Shown: positions 1 through 8,848, numbered from the stretch's first letter. The stretch is 64,000 nt of DNA from Burkholderia ubonensis (GCF_902833085.1 NZ_CADFEB010000007.1:457060-521059); one strand, 5' to 3'. Numbers and translations: made by a program. The notes: generated by a model from the sequence alone, not told the origin.

Positions 1-789
1 GTCAAGGAAATCGAGCCGACGATCAACCTGAACAGCCGCTACCCGGTGCTCGGCGCGTCGATCCAGCGGCGCGCGGGCGTCGCGCGCCACGATGCGGTGG
101 CCTGGGGTTTCGCGCGCGGCGCGGACCGCGCGGGCGTCGACATCATCCAGAACTGCCAGGTGACGGGCATCCGCCGTGAAGGCGGCGCGGTGGTCGGCGT
201 CGACACGGTGAAGGGCTTCATCAAGGCGAAGAAGGTCGCGGTGGTCGCGGCCGGCAACACGACGACGCTCGCCGACATGGCCGGCGTGCGTCTGCCGATC
301 GAAAGCCACCCGCTGCAGGCGCTCGTGTCCGAGCCGATCAAGCCGGTCGTCAACTCGGTGATCATGTCGAACGCGGTGCACGCGTACATCAGCCAGTCCG
401 ACAAGGGCGACCTCGTGATCGGCGCGGGCATCGACCAGTACACGGGCTTCGGCCAGCGCGGCAGCTTCCACATCATCGAAGGCACGCTGCAGGCGATCGT
501 CGAGATGTTCCCGGTGTTCTCGCGCGTGCGGATGAACCGCCAGTGGGGCGGCATCGTCGACGTGTCGCCGGATGCGTGCCCGATCATCAGCAAGACCGAC
601 GTGAAGGGCCTGTACTTCAACTGCGGCTGGGGCACGGGCGGCTTCAAGGCGACGCCCGGCTCGGGCTGGGTGTTCGCGCACACGATCGCGCGCGACGAAC
701 CGCACCCGCTGAACGCGCCGTTCGCGCTCGACCGCTTCTACACCGGCCACCTGATCGACGAGCACGGCGCTGCCGCCGTCGCGCACTGA
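1..789 (+). CDS. soxB: Sarcosine oxidase subunit beta, C-terminal part (5' end outside window)
   Basis: The reading frame is open from base 1 and ends at TGA 787-789, giving the last 262 residues. This subunit of heterotetrameric sarcosine oxidase carries FAD and oxidises sarcosine to glycine and formaldehyde (as methylene-tetrahydrofolate). The visible part is the C-terminal half of a DAO-type FAD oxidoreductase, with the GWGTGG stretch near residue 210 of the fragment that lies by the flavin in this family. It is followed 30 bases later by soxD, with soxA, soxG and folB closely coupled behind, the usual order in Burkholderia and Pseudomonas. The identification rests on sequence similarity recognised by eye plus operon context and is secure. 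Confidence 0.95.
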   Translation, partial: VKEIEPTINLNSRYPVLGASIQRRAGVARHDAVAWGFARGADRAGVDIIQNCQVTGIRREGGAVVGVDTVKGFIKAKKVAVVAAGNTTTLADMAGVRLPIESHPLQALVSEPIKPVVNSVIMSNAVHAYISQSDKGDLVIGAGIDQYTGFGQRGSFHIIEGTLQAIVEMFPVFSRVRMNRQWGGIVDVSPDACPIISKTDVKGLYFNCGWGTGGFKATPGSGWVFAHTIARDEPHPLNAPFALDRFYTGHLIDEHGAAAVAH

Positions 790-819
790 CCGTCATCCAC
801 TGACAGAGGAGAAAGAAAC

Positions 820-1116
820 ATGTTGCTGATCGAATGTCCGTGGTGCGGGCCGCGCGCCGAATCCGAGTTCTCGTGCGGCGGTGAAGCCGACATCGTGCGC
901 CCGGTCGCGAACGAGAACATGACCGACCGCGAATGGGGCGAATACGTGTTCATGCGCGAGAACAAGCGCGGGCTGCACAAGGAGCAATGGCTGCACACGC
1001 AAGGCTGCCGCCGCTGGTTCAAGGTCACGCGCGACACGGTGACCTACGACATCAAGAGCTACGAAAAATTCGGCGGAGCCGCCGCTAACGCTAAGGAAGA
1101 GGGCACCAGCAAATGA
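820..1116 (+). CDS. soxD: Sarcosine oxidase subunit delta
   Basis: A 98-residue small zinc-binding subunit of heterotetrameric sarcosine oxidase. The N-terminus MLLIECPWCG and the later EFSCGG and HTQGCRRWF stretches supply the cysteines and histidine that hold the structural zinc in this family. The ATG is preceded by a strong GAGGAGAAAG ribosome-binding site. Its stop overlaps the soxA start by four bases (ATGA), showing translational coupling. Length is normal for the family (about 90-100 residues). Confidence 0.96.
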   Translation: MLLIECPWCGPRAESEFSCGGEADIVRPVANENMTDREWGEYVFMRENKRGLHKEQWLHTQGCRRWFKVTRDTVTYDIKSYEKFGGAAANAKEEGTSK

Positions 1117-4100
1117 GCCAGAAAGACCGTCTCGGCACCGGTGGCCGCATCAATCGCGCGATTCCGCTGACCTTCACGTTCAACGGCCGCACCTATCAGG
1201 GCTTCCAGGGCGACACGCTCGCGTCCGCGCTGCTCGCGAACGGCGTGCACTTCGTCGCGCGCAGCTTCAAGTACCACCGCCCGCGCGGGATCGTGACGGC
1301 GGACGTCGCGGAACCGAATGCCGTCGTGCAGCTCGAGTCCGGCCCGTACACCGTGCCGAATGCGCGCGCGACCGAGATCGAGCTGTACCAGGGCCTCGTC
1401 GCGACCAGCGTGAACGCGGAACCGTCGCTCGAGCACGACAAGTACGCGATCAACCAGAAGCTGTCGCGCTTCATGCCCGCCGGGTTCTACTACAAGACCT
1501 TCATGTGGCCGCGCAACATGTGGCCGAAGTACGAAGAGAAGATCCGTGAAGCGGCCGGCCTCGGCAAGGCGCCCGAGGTGCTCGACGCCGATCGCTACGA
1601 CAAGTGCTATGCGCACTGCGACGTGCTCGTCGTCGGCGGCGGCCCGTCGGGCCTCGCGGCCGCGCATGCGGCGGCGACGGCCGGCGCGCGCGTGATCCTC
1701 GTCGACGACCAGCGCGAGCTCGGCGGCAGCCTGCTGTCGTGCCGCGCGGAAATCGACGGCAAGCCCGCGCTGCAGTGGGTCGAGAAGATCGAGGCCGAGC
1801 TGCGCAAGCTGCCCGACGTGACGATCCTGTCGCGCAGCACCGCGTTCGGCTACCAGGACCACAACCTCGTGACGGTCACGCAGCGCCTGACCGATCACCT
1901 GCCGGTGTCGATGCGCAAGGGCACTCGCGAGCTGCTGTGGAAGGTCCGCGCGAAGCGCGTGATCCTCGCGACCGGCGCGCACGAGCGGCCGATCGTGTTC
2001 GGCAACAACGACCTGCCGGGCGTGATGCTCGCGGGCGCGGTGTCCGCATACATCCATCGCTTCGGCGTGCTGCCGGGCCGCGACGCGGTCGTGTTCACGA
2101 ACAACGACCGCGGCTACCAGGCGGCGCTCGACCTGAAGGCATGCGGCGCGAAGGTGACGCTCGTCGATTCGCGCGCGTCGAGCAACGGCGCGCTGCCCGC
2201 GGCGGCGAAGCGCCAGGGCGTGACGGTGATGAGCGGCGCGGTCGTGACGGCCGCAGCGGGCAAGTGGCGCGTATCGTCGGTCGACGTCGCGTCCTACACG
2301 AACGGCCAGACGGGCGGCAAGCTGAAGACGCTGCCGTGCGACCTCGTCGCGATGTCGGGCGGCTTCAGCCCGGTGCTGCACCTGTTCGCGCAATCGGGCG
2401 GCAAGGCGTGCTGGAGCGACGAGAAAGCCTGCTTCCTGCCGGGCAAGGCCGTGCAGCCCGAGGCGAGCATCGGCGCGGCGGCGGGCGAATTCGGCCTCGC
2501 GCGTGCGCTGCGGCTTGCGGTCGACGCGGGCGCGGAAGCGGCGAAGGCTGCCGGCTTCTCCGCCGCGCAGCGCCCGGCCGCGCCGAAGGTCGCGGAAGTC
2601 ACGGAAGGCGTGCTGCAGCCGTTGTGGCTCGTCGGCAGCCGCGAGGCCGCCGCGCGCGGGCCGAAGCAGTTCGTCGATTTCCAGAACGACGTGGCGGCCG
2701 CCGACATCCTGCTCGCCGCGCGCGAAGGCTTCGAGTCGGTCGAGCACGTGAAGCGCTACACGGCGATGGGCTTCGGCACCGACCAGGGCAAGCTCGGCAA
2801 CATCAACGGGATGGCGATCCTCGCGCAGGCACTCGGCAAGTCGATTCCGGAGACGGGCACGACGACGTTCCGCCCGAACTACACGCCCGTGTCGTTCGGC
2901 ACGTTCGCGGGCCGCGAGACCGGCGATTTCCTCGACCCGATCCGCAAGACCTGCGTGCACGAATGGCACGTCGAGCACGGCGCGCTGTTCGAGGACGTCG
3001 GCAACTGGAAGCGGCCGTGGTACTTCCCGAAGAAGGGCGAGGACCTGCACGCGGCGGTGAAGCGCGAATGCCTCGCGGTGCGCAACAGCGTCGGCATCCT
3101 CGACGCGTCGACGCTCGGCAAGATCGACATCCAGGGCCCGGACGCGGTGAAGCTGCTGAACTGGATGTACACGAACCCGTGGAACAAGCTCGAAGTGGGC
3201 AAGTGCCGCTACGGGCTGATGCTCGACGAGAACGGCATGGTGTTCGACGACGGCGTGACGGTGCGCCTCGCCGACCAGCATTTCATGATGACGACGACGA
3301 CCGGCGGCGCGGCGCGCGTGCTCACGTGGCTCGAGCGCTGGCTGCAGACGGAGTGGCCCGACATGAAGGTGCGGCTGTCGTCGGTGACCGACCACTGGGC
3401 GACGTTCGCGGTGGTCGGCCCGAAGAGCCGCAAGGTCGTGCAGAAGGTGTGCCAGGACATCGACTTCGGCAACGAGGCGTTCCCGTTCATGAGCTACCGC
3501 AACGGCACGGTCGCCGGCGCGAAGGCGCGCGTGATGCGGATCAGCTTCTCGGGCGAGCTGGCCTATGAAGTGAACGTGCCGGCGAACGCGGGCCGCGCGG
3601 TGTGGGAAGCGCTGATGGCCGCGGGCACCGAGTTCGACATCACGCCGTACGGCACCGAGACGATGCACGTGCTGCGTGCGGAGAAGGGCTACATCATCGT
3701 CGGTCAGGACACCGACGGGTCGATCACGCCATTCGACCTCGGTATGGGCGGGGTGGTCGCGAAGTCGAAGGACTTCCTCGGCAAGCGTTCGCTGTCGCGC
3801 TCGGATACCGCGAAGGAGGGCCGCAAGCAGTTCGTCGGCCTGCTGACCGACGACGAGCAGTTCGTGCTGCCGGAAGGCGCGCAGATCATCGCGAAGGACA
3901 CGCAGGTGTCGACGACCGAGCCGACGCCGATGATCGGCCACGTGACGTCGAGCTACTACAGCCCGATCCTCAAGCGCTCGATCGCGCTTGCGGTGGTGAA
4001 GGGCGGCCTGAACAAGATGGGCGAGAGCGTCGTGATACCGCTGGCCAACGGCAAGCGCATCACCGCGAAGATCTCGAGCCCGGTTTTCTACGATACCGAA

Positions 4101-4124
4101 GGGGTGCGCCAGAATGTGGAATGA
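1113..4124 (+). CDS. soxA: Sarcosine oxidase subunit alpha
   Basis: A 1003-residue subunit that binds NAD+ and, with SoxB, FMN, and carries the tetrahydrofolate site where the oxidised one-carbon unit is captured. Domains in order: an N-terminal ferredoxin-like fold (about 10-100, FTFNGRTYQGFQGDTLASAL); a dinucleotide-binding module with GGGPSG at residues 175-180 and the ATGAHERP segment typical of the pyridine-nucleotide oxidoreductase part; and a C-terminal GcvT-like aminomethyltransferase domain from about residue 610. The length matches the family (about 965-1005). It overlaps soxD by four bases and soxG by eleven. Function in sarcosine and glycine betaine breakdown is established for the family. 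Confidence 0.96.
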   Translation: MSQKDRLGTGGRINRAIPLTFTFNGRTYQGFQGDTLASALLANGVHFVARSFKYHRPRGIVTADVAEPNAVVQLESGPYTVPNARATEIELYQGLVATSVNAEPSLEHDKYAINQKLSRFMPAGFYYKTFMWPRNMWPKYEEKIREAAGLGKAPEVLDADRYDKCYAHCDVLVVGGGPSGLAAAHAAATAGARVILVDDQRELGGSLLSCRAEIDGKPALQWVEKIEAELRKLPDVTILSRSTAFGYQDHNLVTVTQRLTDHLPVSMRKGTRELLWKVRAKRVILATGAHERPIVFGNNDLPGVMLAGAVSAYIHRFGVLPGRDAVVFTNNDRGYQAALDLKACGAKVTLVDSRASSNGALPAAAKRQGVTVMSGAVVTAAAGKWRVSSVDVASYTNGQTGGKLKTLPCDLVAMSGGFSPVLHLFAQSGGKACWSDEKACFLPGKAVQPEASIGAAAGEFGLARALRLAVDAGAEAAKAAGFSAAQRPAAPKVAEVTEGVLQPLWLVGSREAAARGPKQFVDFQNDVAAADILLAAREGFESVEHVKRYTAMGFGTDQGKLGNINGMAILAQALGKSIPETGTTTFRPNYTPVSFGTFAGRETGDFLDPIRKTCVHEWHVEHGALFEDVGNWKRPWYFPKKGEDLHAAVKRECLAVRNSVGILDASTLGKIDIQGPDAVKLLNWMYTNPWNKLEVGKCRYGLMLDENGMVFDDGVTVRLADQHFMMTTTTGGAARVLTWLERWLQTEWPDMKVRLSSVTDHWATFAVVGPKSRKVVQKVCQDIDFGNEAFPFMSYRNGTVAGAKARVMRISFSGELAYEVNVPANAGRAVWEALMAAGTEFDITPYGTETMHVLRAEKGYIIVGQDTDGSITPFDLGMGGVVAKSKDFLGKRSLSRSDTAKEGRKQFVGLLTDDEQFVLPEGAQIIAKDTQVSTTEPTPMIGHVTSSYYSPILKRSIALAVVKGGLNKMGESVVIPLANGKRITAKISSPVFYDTEGVRQNVE

Positions 4125-4746
4125 AACCAGAAACCAGACGCAGGTGGCGGGCGCGGGCGGCGTGCAGCTCGAATCGCCGTTCGTCGGCGCGGCCGACCTG
4201 CTGAAGGCGCAGCAGGCGCGCGCATCGAAGAAGTTCACGCTGCGCGAGCGGCCGTTCCTCGACCTCGTCAACGTGCGCGGCGAGCTGAGCGACCCGGCGT
4301 TCGTCGCCGCGTTCGAGCGCGTGGTCGGCTGCCGGCCGCCCGCCGCGCCGAACACGGTTGCGCGCGGCGCCGAGTACGACGTGCTGTGGCTCGGCCCCGA
4401 CGAATGGCTCGTGCGCTCGAACGGGCCCGTGCAGGCGGGCGTGCTCGAGGCGGCGCTGGCCGAGGCCGTGCAGGGCGCGTATGCGGCGGCGGTCGATGTC
4501 GGCAGCGGCTATACGGTCGTCGAGGTCAGCGGCGAGCGCGTGCGCGACGTGCTGGCGCGCGGCTGTCCGCTCGACCTGCATCCGCGCCTGTTCAAGGCGG
4601 GGCAGTGTGCGCAGTCGCATTACTTCAAGGCGTCGATCGTGCTGGTGCCGACCGGTGACGACACGTACGAGATCGTCGTGCGCCGCAGCTTCGCCGACTA
4701 TTTCGTCCGCATCATGTTCGACGCGGCCGCACCGCTCGCATCATGA
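4114..4746 (+). CDS. soxG: Sarcosine oxidase subunit gamma
   Basis: A 210-residue GcvT-fold subunit of sarcosine oxidase that packs against the alpha subunit. Recognisable features are the N-terminal ESPFVGAADLLKAQQ region, LWLGPDEWLV near residue 90 and the C-terminal RRSFADYF segment. It starts inside the end of soxA (overlap 11 bases) and its stop overlaps the next gene in an ATGA, so the operon is translationally coupled throughout. Length is normal. Confidence 0.95.
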   Translation: MWNETRNQTQVAGAGGVQLESPFVGAADLLKAQQARASKKFTLRERPFLDLVNVRGELSDPAFVAAFERVVGCRPPAAPNTVARGAEYDVLWLGPDEWLVRSNGPVQAGVLEAALAEAVQGAYAAAVDVGSGYTVVEVSGERVRDVLARGCPLDLHPRLFKAGQCAQSHYFKASIVLVPTGDDTYEIVVRRSFADYFVRIMFDAAAPLAS

Positions 4747-5195
4747 AGCCGGTCGACGAACCGTTCGTGTCGATCGACGCGTCGCGCCTGCGAGGGCGCG
4801 GCTGGAGCGTGTTCGTCGACGAACTGAAGGTGCCGGCGCGGATCGGCATCCATGCGCACGAGCATGACGCGCCGCAGCCGATCGTGATCGATGCGCAGCT
4901 CGGGTATCGCTGCGAGCCGAGCGAGGCCGGGGAGTGGATCGATTACGACGGGTATTGCGCGCGGGTGGCGGCGTTTCTCGCGCACAAGCCGCATACGCGT
5001 CTGCTCGAGACGCTGGTCGCCGAGATCGCGGTGCTGTCGTTTCGCGAATGGCCGGCGCTGGAGACGCTGACGCTTTCCGTCCACAAGCCGAAGATCCGGC
5101 CGGGGACGAAACGCGTCGGAGTGTCGCTCGACTGGACGCGGGGGGATTATCTGCGGTGGACGGGGGAGGTGGGGAGGGGCGGCTTGGCCGGGTAG
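4743..5195 (+). CDS. folB: FolB-like dihydroneopterin aldolase of the sarcosine oxidase operon
   Basis: A 150-residue protein of the dihydroneopterin aldolase/epimerase fold. Visible family features are an early VFVDELKVPARIGIHAHE strand with the usual IGI.xxE pattern, the DYDGYC segment corresponding to the substrate-pocket D-Y, and LLETLVAEIA containing the conserved ET(L)xE helix. In the folate pathway FolB cleaves 7,8-dihydroneopterin. Here it starts inside the soxG stop (ATGA), so it is made with sarcosine oxidase, which needs tetrahydrofolate as one-carbon acceptor. That supports a supply or repair role for folate in methyl-group oxidation, but a biochemical role specific to this operon copy is inference. 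This is probably not the housekeeping copy. Confidence 0.85.
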   Translation: MKPVDEPFVSIDASRLRGRGWSVFVDELKVPARIGIHAHEHDAPQPIVIDAQLGYRCEPSEAGEWIDYDGYCARVAAFLAHKPHTRLLETLVAEIAVLSFREWPALETLTLSVHKPKIRPGTKRVGVSLDWTRGDYLRWTGEVGRGGLAG

Positions 5196-5300
5196 GTGCT
5201 GTGATCGATCGACGCGAAATTTCATTCAAGTAACTTGGGGCTCGGATTGCGCATGCAATTGTCCTCTGAATTGTCTACTGTCTCCCAATCGTTAAGTAGA

Positions 5301-5322
5301 CAGGCCGAGTCGCGTCGGCCTG
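5301..5322. terminator. Hairpin between the sox operon and the A+T-rich gene
   Basis: CAGGCCGA at 5301-5308 pairs perfectly with TCGGCCTG at 5315-5322 around a six-base loop. There is no clear T-run on either side, so termination is only possible, not shown. It lies between the convergent folB and the minus-strand gene at 5366-6472, a usual place for a two-way terminator. Confidence 0.4.
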
Positions 5323-5365
5323 TGTCGGGCACAAGCGGAATTTGCTAGTGCCATCCGGCGCATGT

Positions 5366-6472
5366 TCAGATATCGGTTTCTCCCCCTTCGTGTATATCTA
5401 TGCCGCCAAATACATGGCCTTCGGGCGATGAATTCTCCGCGTAAGGCCAACGTACGGATTTGTGGGCGGGTGGGAAATGATTGGTGGTCGAACGGGGCGT
5501 ATCTCTAATTCTGGTGTGTTGATTGTTTTTCTCTCGCTGGTGTCGTATGCATGCGTTTAAGATGTATGCAATTTCGCGTGCATAATTGCGAAATTCAAAA
5601 GAGAGCGTTGGTAGTGAGATATATTTTCCTATTTGGATGCATTTTTCGTTAATTCCAACTAGGGTTCTGTAGATGGGTGTTCTGGTGCCATCCTTGTGTG
5701 GTAAATAAGAGAATTCCTCGATGAGGTTTTTTGAGGTGCATCTGTCGATGAAGAATTGGGTGGTGCGTCCAAGTTTGTGAATATGTAAATTCCTGATCTC
5801 GTGGCAAAGTTCCATGAATCCGCTTAATTTTGGATTTATATTGAAAAGGAGATTCTTAATTTCTGGATTTATTTCGTCTATTATGGCGGATAGGATTTCA
5901 GGCAGTGAGGATTGTCGGATTGATTTGCTTGCATCTTTTTTGGAGTAGTTCAGCTCATCTGTCATGATGCTTTCCATGAACGCTTCGAAGAATGAATACA
6001 CGGAAATGAATTCGAGTTTGTATAGATTTTCTTTTATGAAGCTTTCGTCATTGAGGAAATTGGTGTTTTTCTTTGAGTTGATAACTGCGGTTGAGATTGC
6101 CTCTTTTTCTTCTTGATCGATTGGTTTTCCGCCGAAAAAGGTGTCGCGTGGATTGTTTAGTGCGGGGTATCTAAAATACATTCTTGGAATCTCTATCTGA
6201 AAATCCATTTTTCCGGATTTTTCGTGGCGAATGTCTTCCATCATTAGTAGGTTTTCAAATAGATGTGCTGTCAGTAACACTGAATTAAATTCGGTTGAGA
6301 AAATCACATAAGATTGTGTGTCGAATTCGTTGAGATGGATTGGCCTGATGTTTTGGTGGTTTATTTCTTGAATATTTTGCCAGTTTGATTTTTTGGTGGT
6401 GATGAATTCATATTTTTCCCGCAAGATTGCAGGTAATTTTTCCCAGTCAATGCTAATTTTTTGTGAATTCAT
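5366..6472 (-). CDS. Lone A+T-rich gene, candidate HEPN-domain ribonuclease or toxin
   Basis: A 368-residue protein I do not recognise as a named family. Its DNA is clearly richer in A+T than all neighbours and its codon use is unlike theirs (many AAT, TTT, AAA), which suggests recent acquisition. Residues 227-232 read RNLHIH inside a helical stretch (ELCHEIRNLHIHKLG). This fits the R-polar-X3-H pattern of HEPN ribonuclease domains, which are common in toxins and anti-phage systems. An upstream helix rich in aromatic residues (EFISVYSFFEAFMES) also fits such alpha-helical folds. ATG 6472 was chosen; a TTG at 6484 would add four residues. Neither start has a good ribosome-binding site. No antitoxin-like partner gene is adjacent. 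The HEPN call is inference from one motif and overall character. Confidence 0.75.
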   Translation of the reverse strand: MNSQKISIDWEKLPAILREKYEFITTKKSNWQNIQEINHQNIRPIHLNEFDTQSYVIFSTEFNSVLLTAHLFENLLMMEDIRHEKSGKMDFQIEIPRMYFRYPALNNPRDTFFGGKPIDQEEKEAISTAVINSKKNTNFLNDESFIKENLYKLEFISVYSFFEAFMESIMTDELNYSKKDASKSIRQSSLPEILSAIIDEINPEIKNLLFNINPKLSGFMELCHEIRNLHIHKLGRTTQFFIDRCTSKNLIEEFSYLPHKDGTRTPIYRTLVGINEKCIQIGKYISLPTLSFEFRNYAREIAYILNACIRHQREKNNQHTRIRDTPRSTTNHFPPAHKSVRWPYAENSSPEGHVFGGIDIHEGGETDI

Positions 6473-6560
6473 GATGTAAAACAAGGTTGCTTGATTTGTT
6501 GTGGGTTTTGAAGTTTCTGTAGATCAAACATGAGAGATAACCGTCCGCCGCCGTCCCGTC

Positions 6561-7397
6561 CTACCTTCCTGCCTTGCGTCGTGCCATATACCCGAGATAC
6601 GCAATGATCCGGTCGATCTCCCGATCGCTCAGCTGATCCGGCGAGAACGCCGGCATGGCCCGCCCGTGCCAGTTCCGAACCGATGCCGGATTGCGAATGT
6701 ACCGATGCAGCGCGGCGGGCTGGAAGTAATCGACCGGATTCATCGGCGTGTTGAGGTCGGGGCCGGTGTCCGCACTGCCCGCGCCGTCGAGCCGATGACA
6801 CGCGAAACATTGCGTGATGAACAGGCTTTGGCCCGCGCGGGCCGGATCGGTCGCCGGCAGTGCCGGATCGACGGCGAGAGCCGGCCAGCGCGCGACGGGC
6901 GACTGTTGCATCGCGAGACGCACGATCTGGAAAGGCCACTGCTCGTTGCGGACGGACGACGCTTCCTTGCCGACCCAGATCAGGTAGAACGGCCCGGCGC
7001 TGACCGGCTTGCCCGGCAGCTTCGTCCACGGGTGTGCCGGGTCCTCCACCGCGAGCCATGCAACGGCGTGCGCGGCGTCGCGATTGCGCGCGAGGTCCAT
7101 CGGCAGTTGCGCGGCGAAGCCGTCGGCCGCGCGCGTTTCGAGCACGCTGTCCGCAGGCAGGGCCGCGCCGTCGAGCAGGCTGGCGAGCGGCACCGCGCGG
7201 AAGGTCATCGGCCTGCCGTATGCGACATCGTGCGGGACATGGATCTCCGCCGCATCCGGGCGTGCGAGCAACGCCTGCGAAGTGAGCGTGCGGGTCTTGC
7301 CGTCCGTCGTGAGTTCGAGCGTGGACTGGGCGGCCGCTTGACGGCCGATCACGCAGATCGTCAGCAGCAGGAGCGAAAACATCGCGCGTTTCAGCAT
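6561..7397 (-). CDS. Exported c-type cytochrome with an N-terminal oxidoreductase-like domain
   Basis: A 278-residue periplasmic protein. A signal peptide covers about residues 1-23 (LLLLTICVIGRQAAAQ). Residues 30-165 look like the beta-rich molybdopterin-oxidoreductase/sulfite-oxidase-like fold sometimes placed before cytochrome domains (HVPHDVAYGRPMTFRAVPL, GPFYLIWVG). The C-terminal domain is a class I cytochrome c: haem-binding CFACH at 197-201 and the likely axial methionine at 248 in GRAMPAF. The start has a GGAGAG ribosome-binding site. It probably passes electrons to or from a periplasmic partner; the substrate is unknown, and no catalytic partner gene is next to it. No molybdopterin is expected to bind since no enzyme core is present. 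Confidence 0.85.
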   Translation of the reverse strand: MLKRAMFSLLLLTICVIGRQAAAQSTLELTTDGKTRTLTSQALLARPDAAEIHVPHDVAYGRPMTFRAVPLASLLDGAALPADSVLETRAADGFAAQLPMDLARNRDAAHAVAWLAVEDPAHPWTKLPGKPVSAGPFYLIWVGKEASSVRNEQWPFQIVRLAMQQSPVARWPALAVDPALPATDPARAGQSLFITQCFACHRLDGAGSADTGPDLNTPMNPVDYFQPAALHRYIRNPASVRNWHGRAMPAFSPDQLSDREIDRIIAYLGYMARRKAGR

Positions 7398-7634
7398 TTG
7401 CTCTCCGTTGGTTGTCGTTTTTGCGGCGGCGGGGGCATGCGTGCCGCAATCGCCTGGGGGGATCGGCCGACAGTTTATCCGGTGGGGCGGCGCTGCACGA
7501 TAGCCGGTATCGGCGCTACGATCCGGTATAACGACTTTGGTTCGCTACTCCACCAACCGGAACGGCAAGCAGCCGCTCGATCAAATGGGCGATGCCGGGT
7601 TGGCGAATGCGGGCATGACGAAGCGAGGGGGAAG

Positions 7635-7952
7635 GTGCGGAAAAATAACGAAGAGATTGTTCTCTCTGGCGACGATGCGCTAACCGCGCTTGCCGAAATC
7701 GAATACTTGCTGATTTCCCTGAGAAATATTGGGCGGTACTACCATGCCGATCGGAACGAGTCCGGCGACGTGAATTTGATGTACTCGCTGGAGACGACGC
7801 GATTCATCGATGAAAACGGGGTAACCCGGAGACTGGCAAAGCTGAGGGAAATGCTATCCGCGAAGTTCGATCGCTCGCTGGGCGAGGATGATATGGATGA
7901 CATCGAGCGTGCAGTGGAGGATCTCAAGGTCTGGGAGAAACCGGGAGATTGA
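7635..7952 (+). CDS. Small acidic unknown protein
   Basis: A 105-residue protein starting at GTG 7635, which has a strong AGGGGGAAG ribosome-binding site directly upstream. The same frame stays open back to 6666, but that stretch runs antisense through the cytochrome gene and is Arg/Ala-rich noise, so the short form is the real gene. The sequence is acidic and probably mostly helical (DALTALAEIEYLLISLRNIG near the N-terminus; GEDDMDDIERAVEDLKVW at the end). No signal peptide or membrane segment is seen. I do not recognise the family. Size and acidity would suit an immunity or regulatory protein, but nothing nearby supports a specific role. Confidence 0.7.
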   Translation: MRKNNEEIVLSGDDALTALAEIEYLLISLRNIGRYYHADRNESGDVNLMYSLETTRFIDENGVTRRLAKLREMLSAKFDRSLGEDDMDDIERAVEDLKVWEKPGD

Positions 7953-8035
7953 CCTGCGGTGGATCGCTCCCGCGCGACTGTGCGCCGAACGCGAGCGGGC
8001 GGCCCGCCTTGCACGGCCGTCGACAACGGCCCCCG

Positions 8036-8698
8036 TTACCGCGAATCCCGCACGGACACCGCCCGAACGTCCGACGCCGGCGCGCTCACCGGCATCATGC
8101 CCGCGTTCGCATCGTCGCGCGGCTCGAGCACGAACCGGAACGACTCGACGCGTTGCAGCACCTTCGACGCATAAGCGTGCGAGCCGCCATAGCTTTTCAG
8201 CGCGGCGCCGATGTCGCCGCCGGCGGCCTTCACATAGCCGGACAGGATCGCCGAGCCCGCATTGATGTTGGCGTTCGGCTCGGTCAGATCCTTCACGTTG
8301 CGCAGCAGCCCGCGGTGCGCGCTGGGCACCACCTGCATCAGCCCGGTCGCGCCGCCCCCGCCGCGCGCTTTCTCCTGGAAGCGCGATTCGATCGAGATGA
8401 TCGCGTAGACGAGCGCCGGCGGCAGCGCGTATTTCGTCGCGGTGGCGTTCACGATGTCGGCGAGCTTCGCGGCCTTTTCCCTGGCGACGCCGAACTTCTT
8501 CATCAGGTAGGAGGTGATGCGGCGATTTTCCTCGTTCGGCTGGTTGGCGGCGAGCGGCGCGGAAGCGTCGGACGCGGCAGCGGCAGCAGCAGGCGCGGAC
8601 GCAGGTTGCGCGGGCAACGATTGCGCAGGCATCTGCTGCGCCGACACGTATTGCGCACTGCCGAGCAAGAACACGAACAGCCAGGAAAACCGTCGCAT
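8036..8698 (-). CDS. Soluble-type lytic transglycosylase (SLT/lysozyme-like)
   Basis: A 220-residue exported murein lytic transglycosylase. A signal peptide (MRRFSWLFVFLLGSAQYVSA) is followed by an Ala/Pro/Gln-rich linker to about residue 55 and then a single SLT domain. The catalytic glutamate is E104 in AIISIESRFQ; GLMQVVPS (119-126) and NINAGSAIL are the other family motifs. The enzyme cuts peptidoglycan glycan strands non-hydrolytically. ATG 8698 was chosen because the signal peptide begins there; the frame is open 46 codons further upstream without signal character. Such enzymes often open the wall for secretion systems, and a T3SS lies a few kilobases away, but the gene has no hrp-type promoter box and may simply be a housekeeping enzyme. 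Confidence 0.88.
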   Translation of the reverse strand: MRRFSWLFVFLLGSAQYVSAQQMPAQSLPAQPASAPAAAAAASDASAPLAANQPNEENRRITSYLMKKFGVAREKAAKLADIVNATATKYALPPALVYAIISIESRFQEKARGGGGATGLMQVVPSAHRGLLRNVKDLTEPNANINAGSAILSGYVKAAGGDIGAALKSYGGSHAYASKVLQRVESFRFVLEPRDDANAGMMPVSAPASDVRAVSVRDSR

Positions 8699-8848
8699 GG
8701 TGAGGGTGGTGGAAACGGGAGGCGCACAGTATATCGGCCAATCGTCGCGATTGTCCGCAAACCACGCATGACTGAAAGCCGGATGTAGGTTGTTGCCCGG
8801 GCACGCATCGGAGTCCGCAAGAAGCGCGTGCTTCACGGCGCGCCGCGA

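Noticed and set aside
1059..4355. 1098-codon open frame on the minus strand opposite soxA
   Set aside because: It is the antisense shadow of soxA: Arg/His/Ala-rich low-complexity translation caused by GC-rich third positions, no start signal and no domain.
6666..7634. Long N-terminal extension of the small gene at 7635-7952
   Set aside because: The extension is antisense to the cytochrome gene and has shadow composition; a strong ribosome-binding site marks GTG 7635.
8699..8836. Upstream extension of the lytic transglycosylase to 8836
   Set aside because: The 46 extra residues lack signal-peptide character, while a clean signal peptide begins at ATG 8698.
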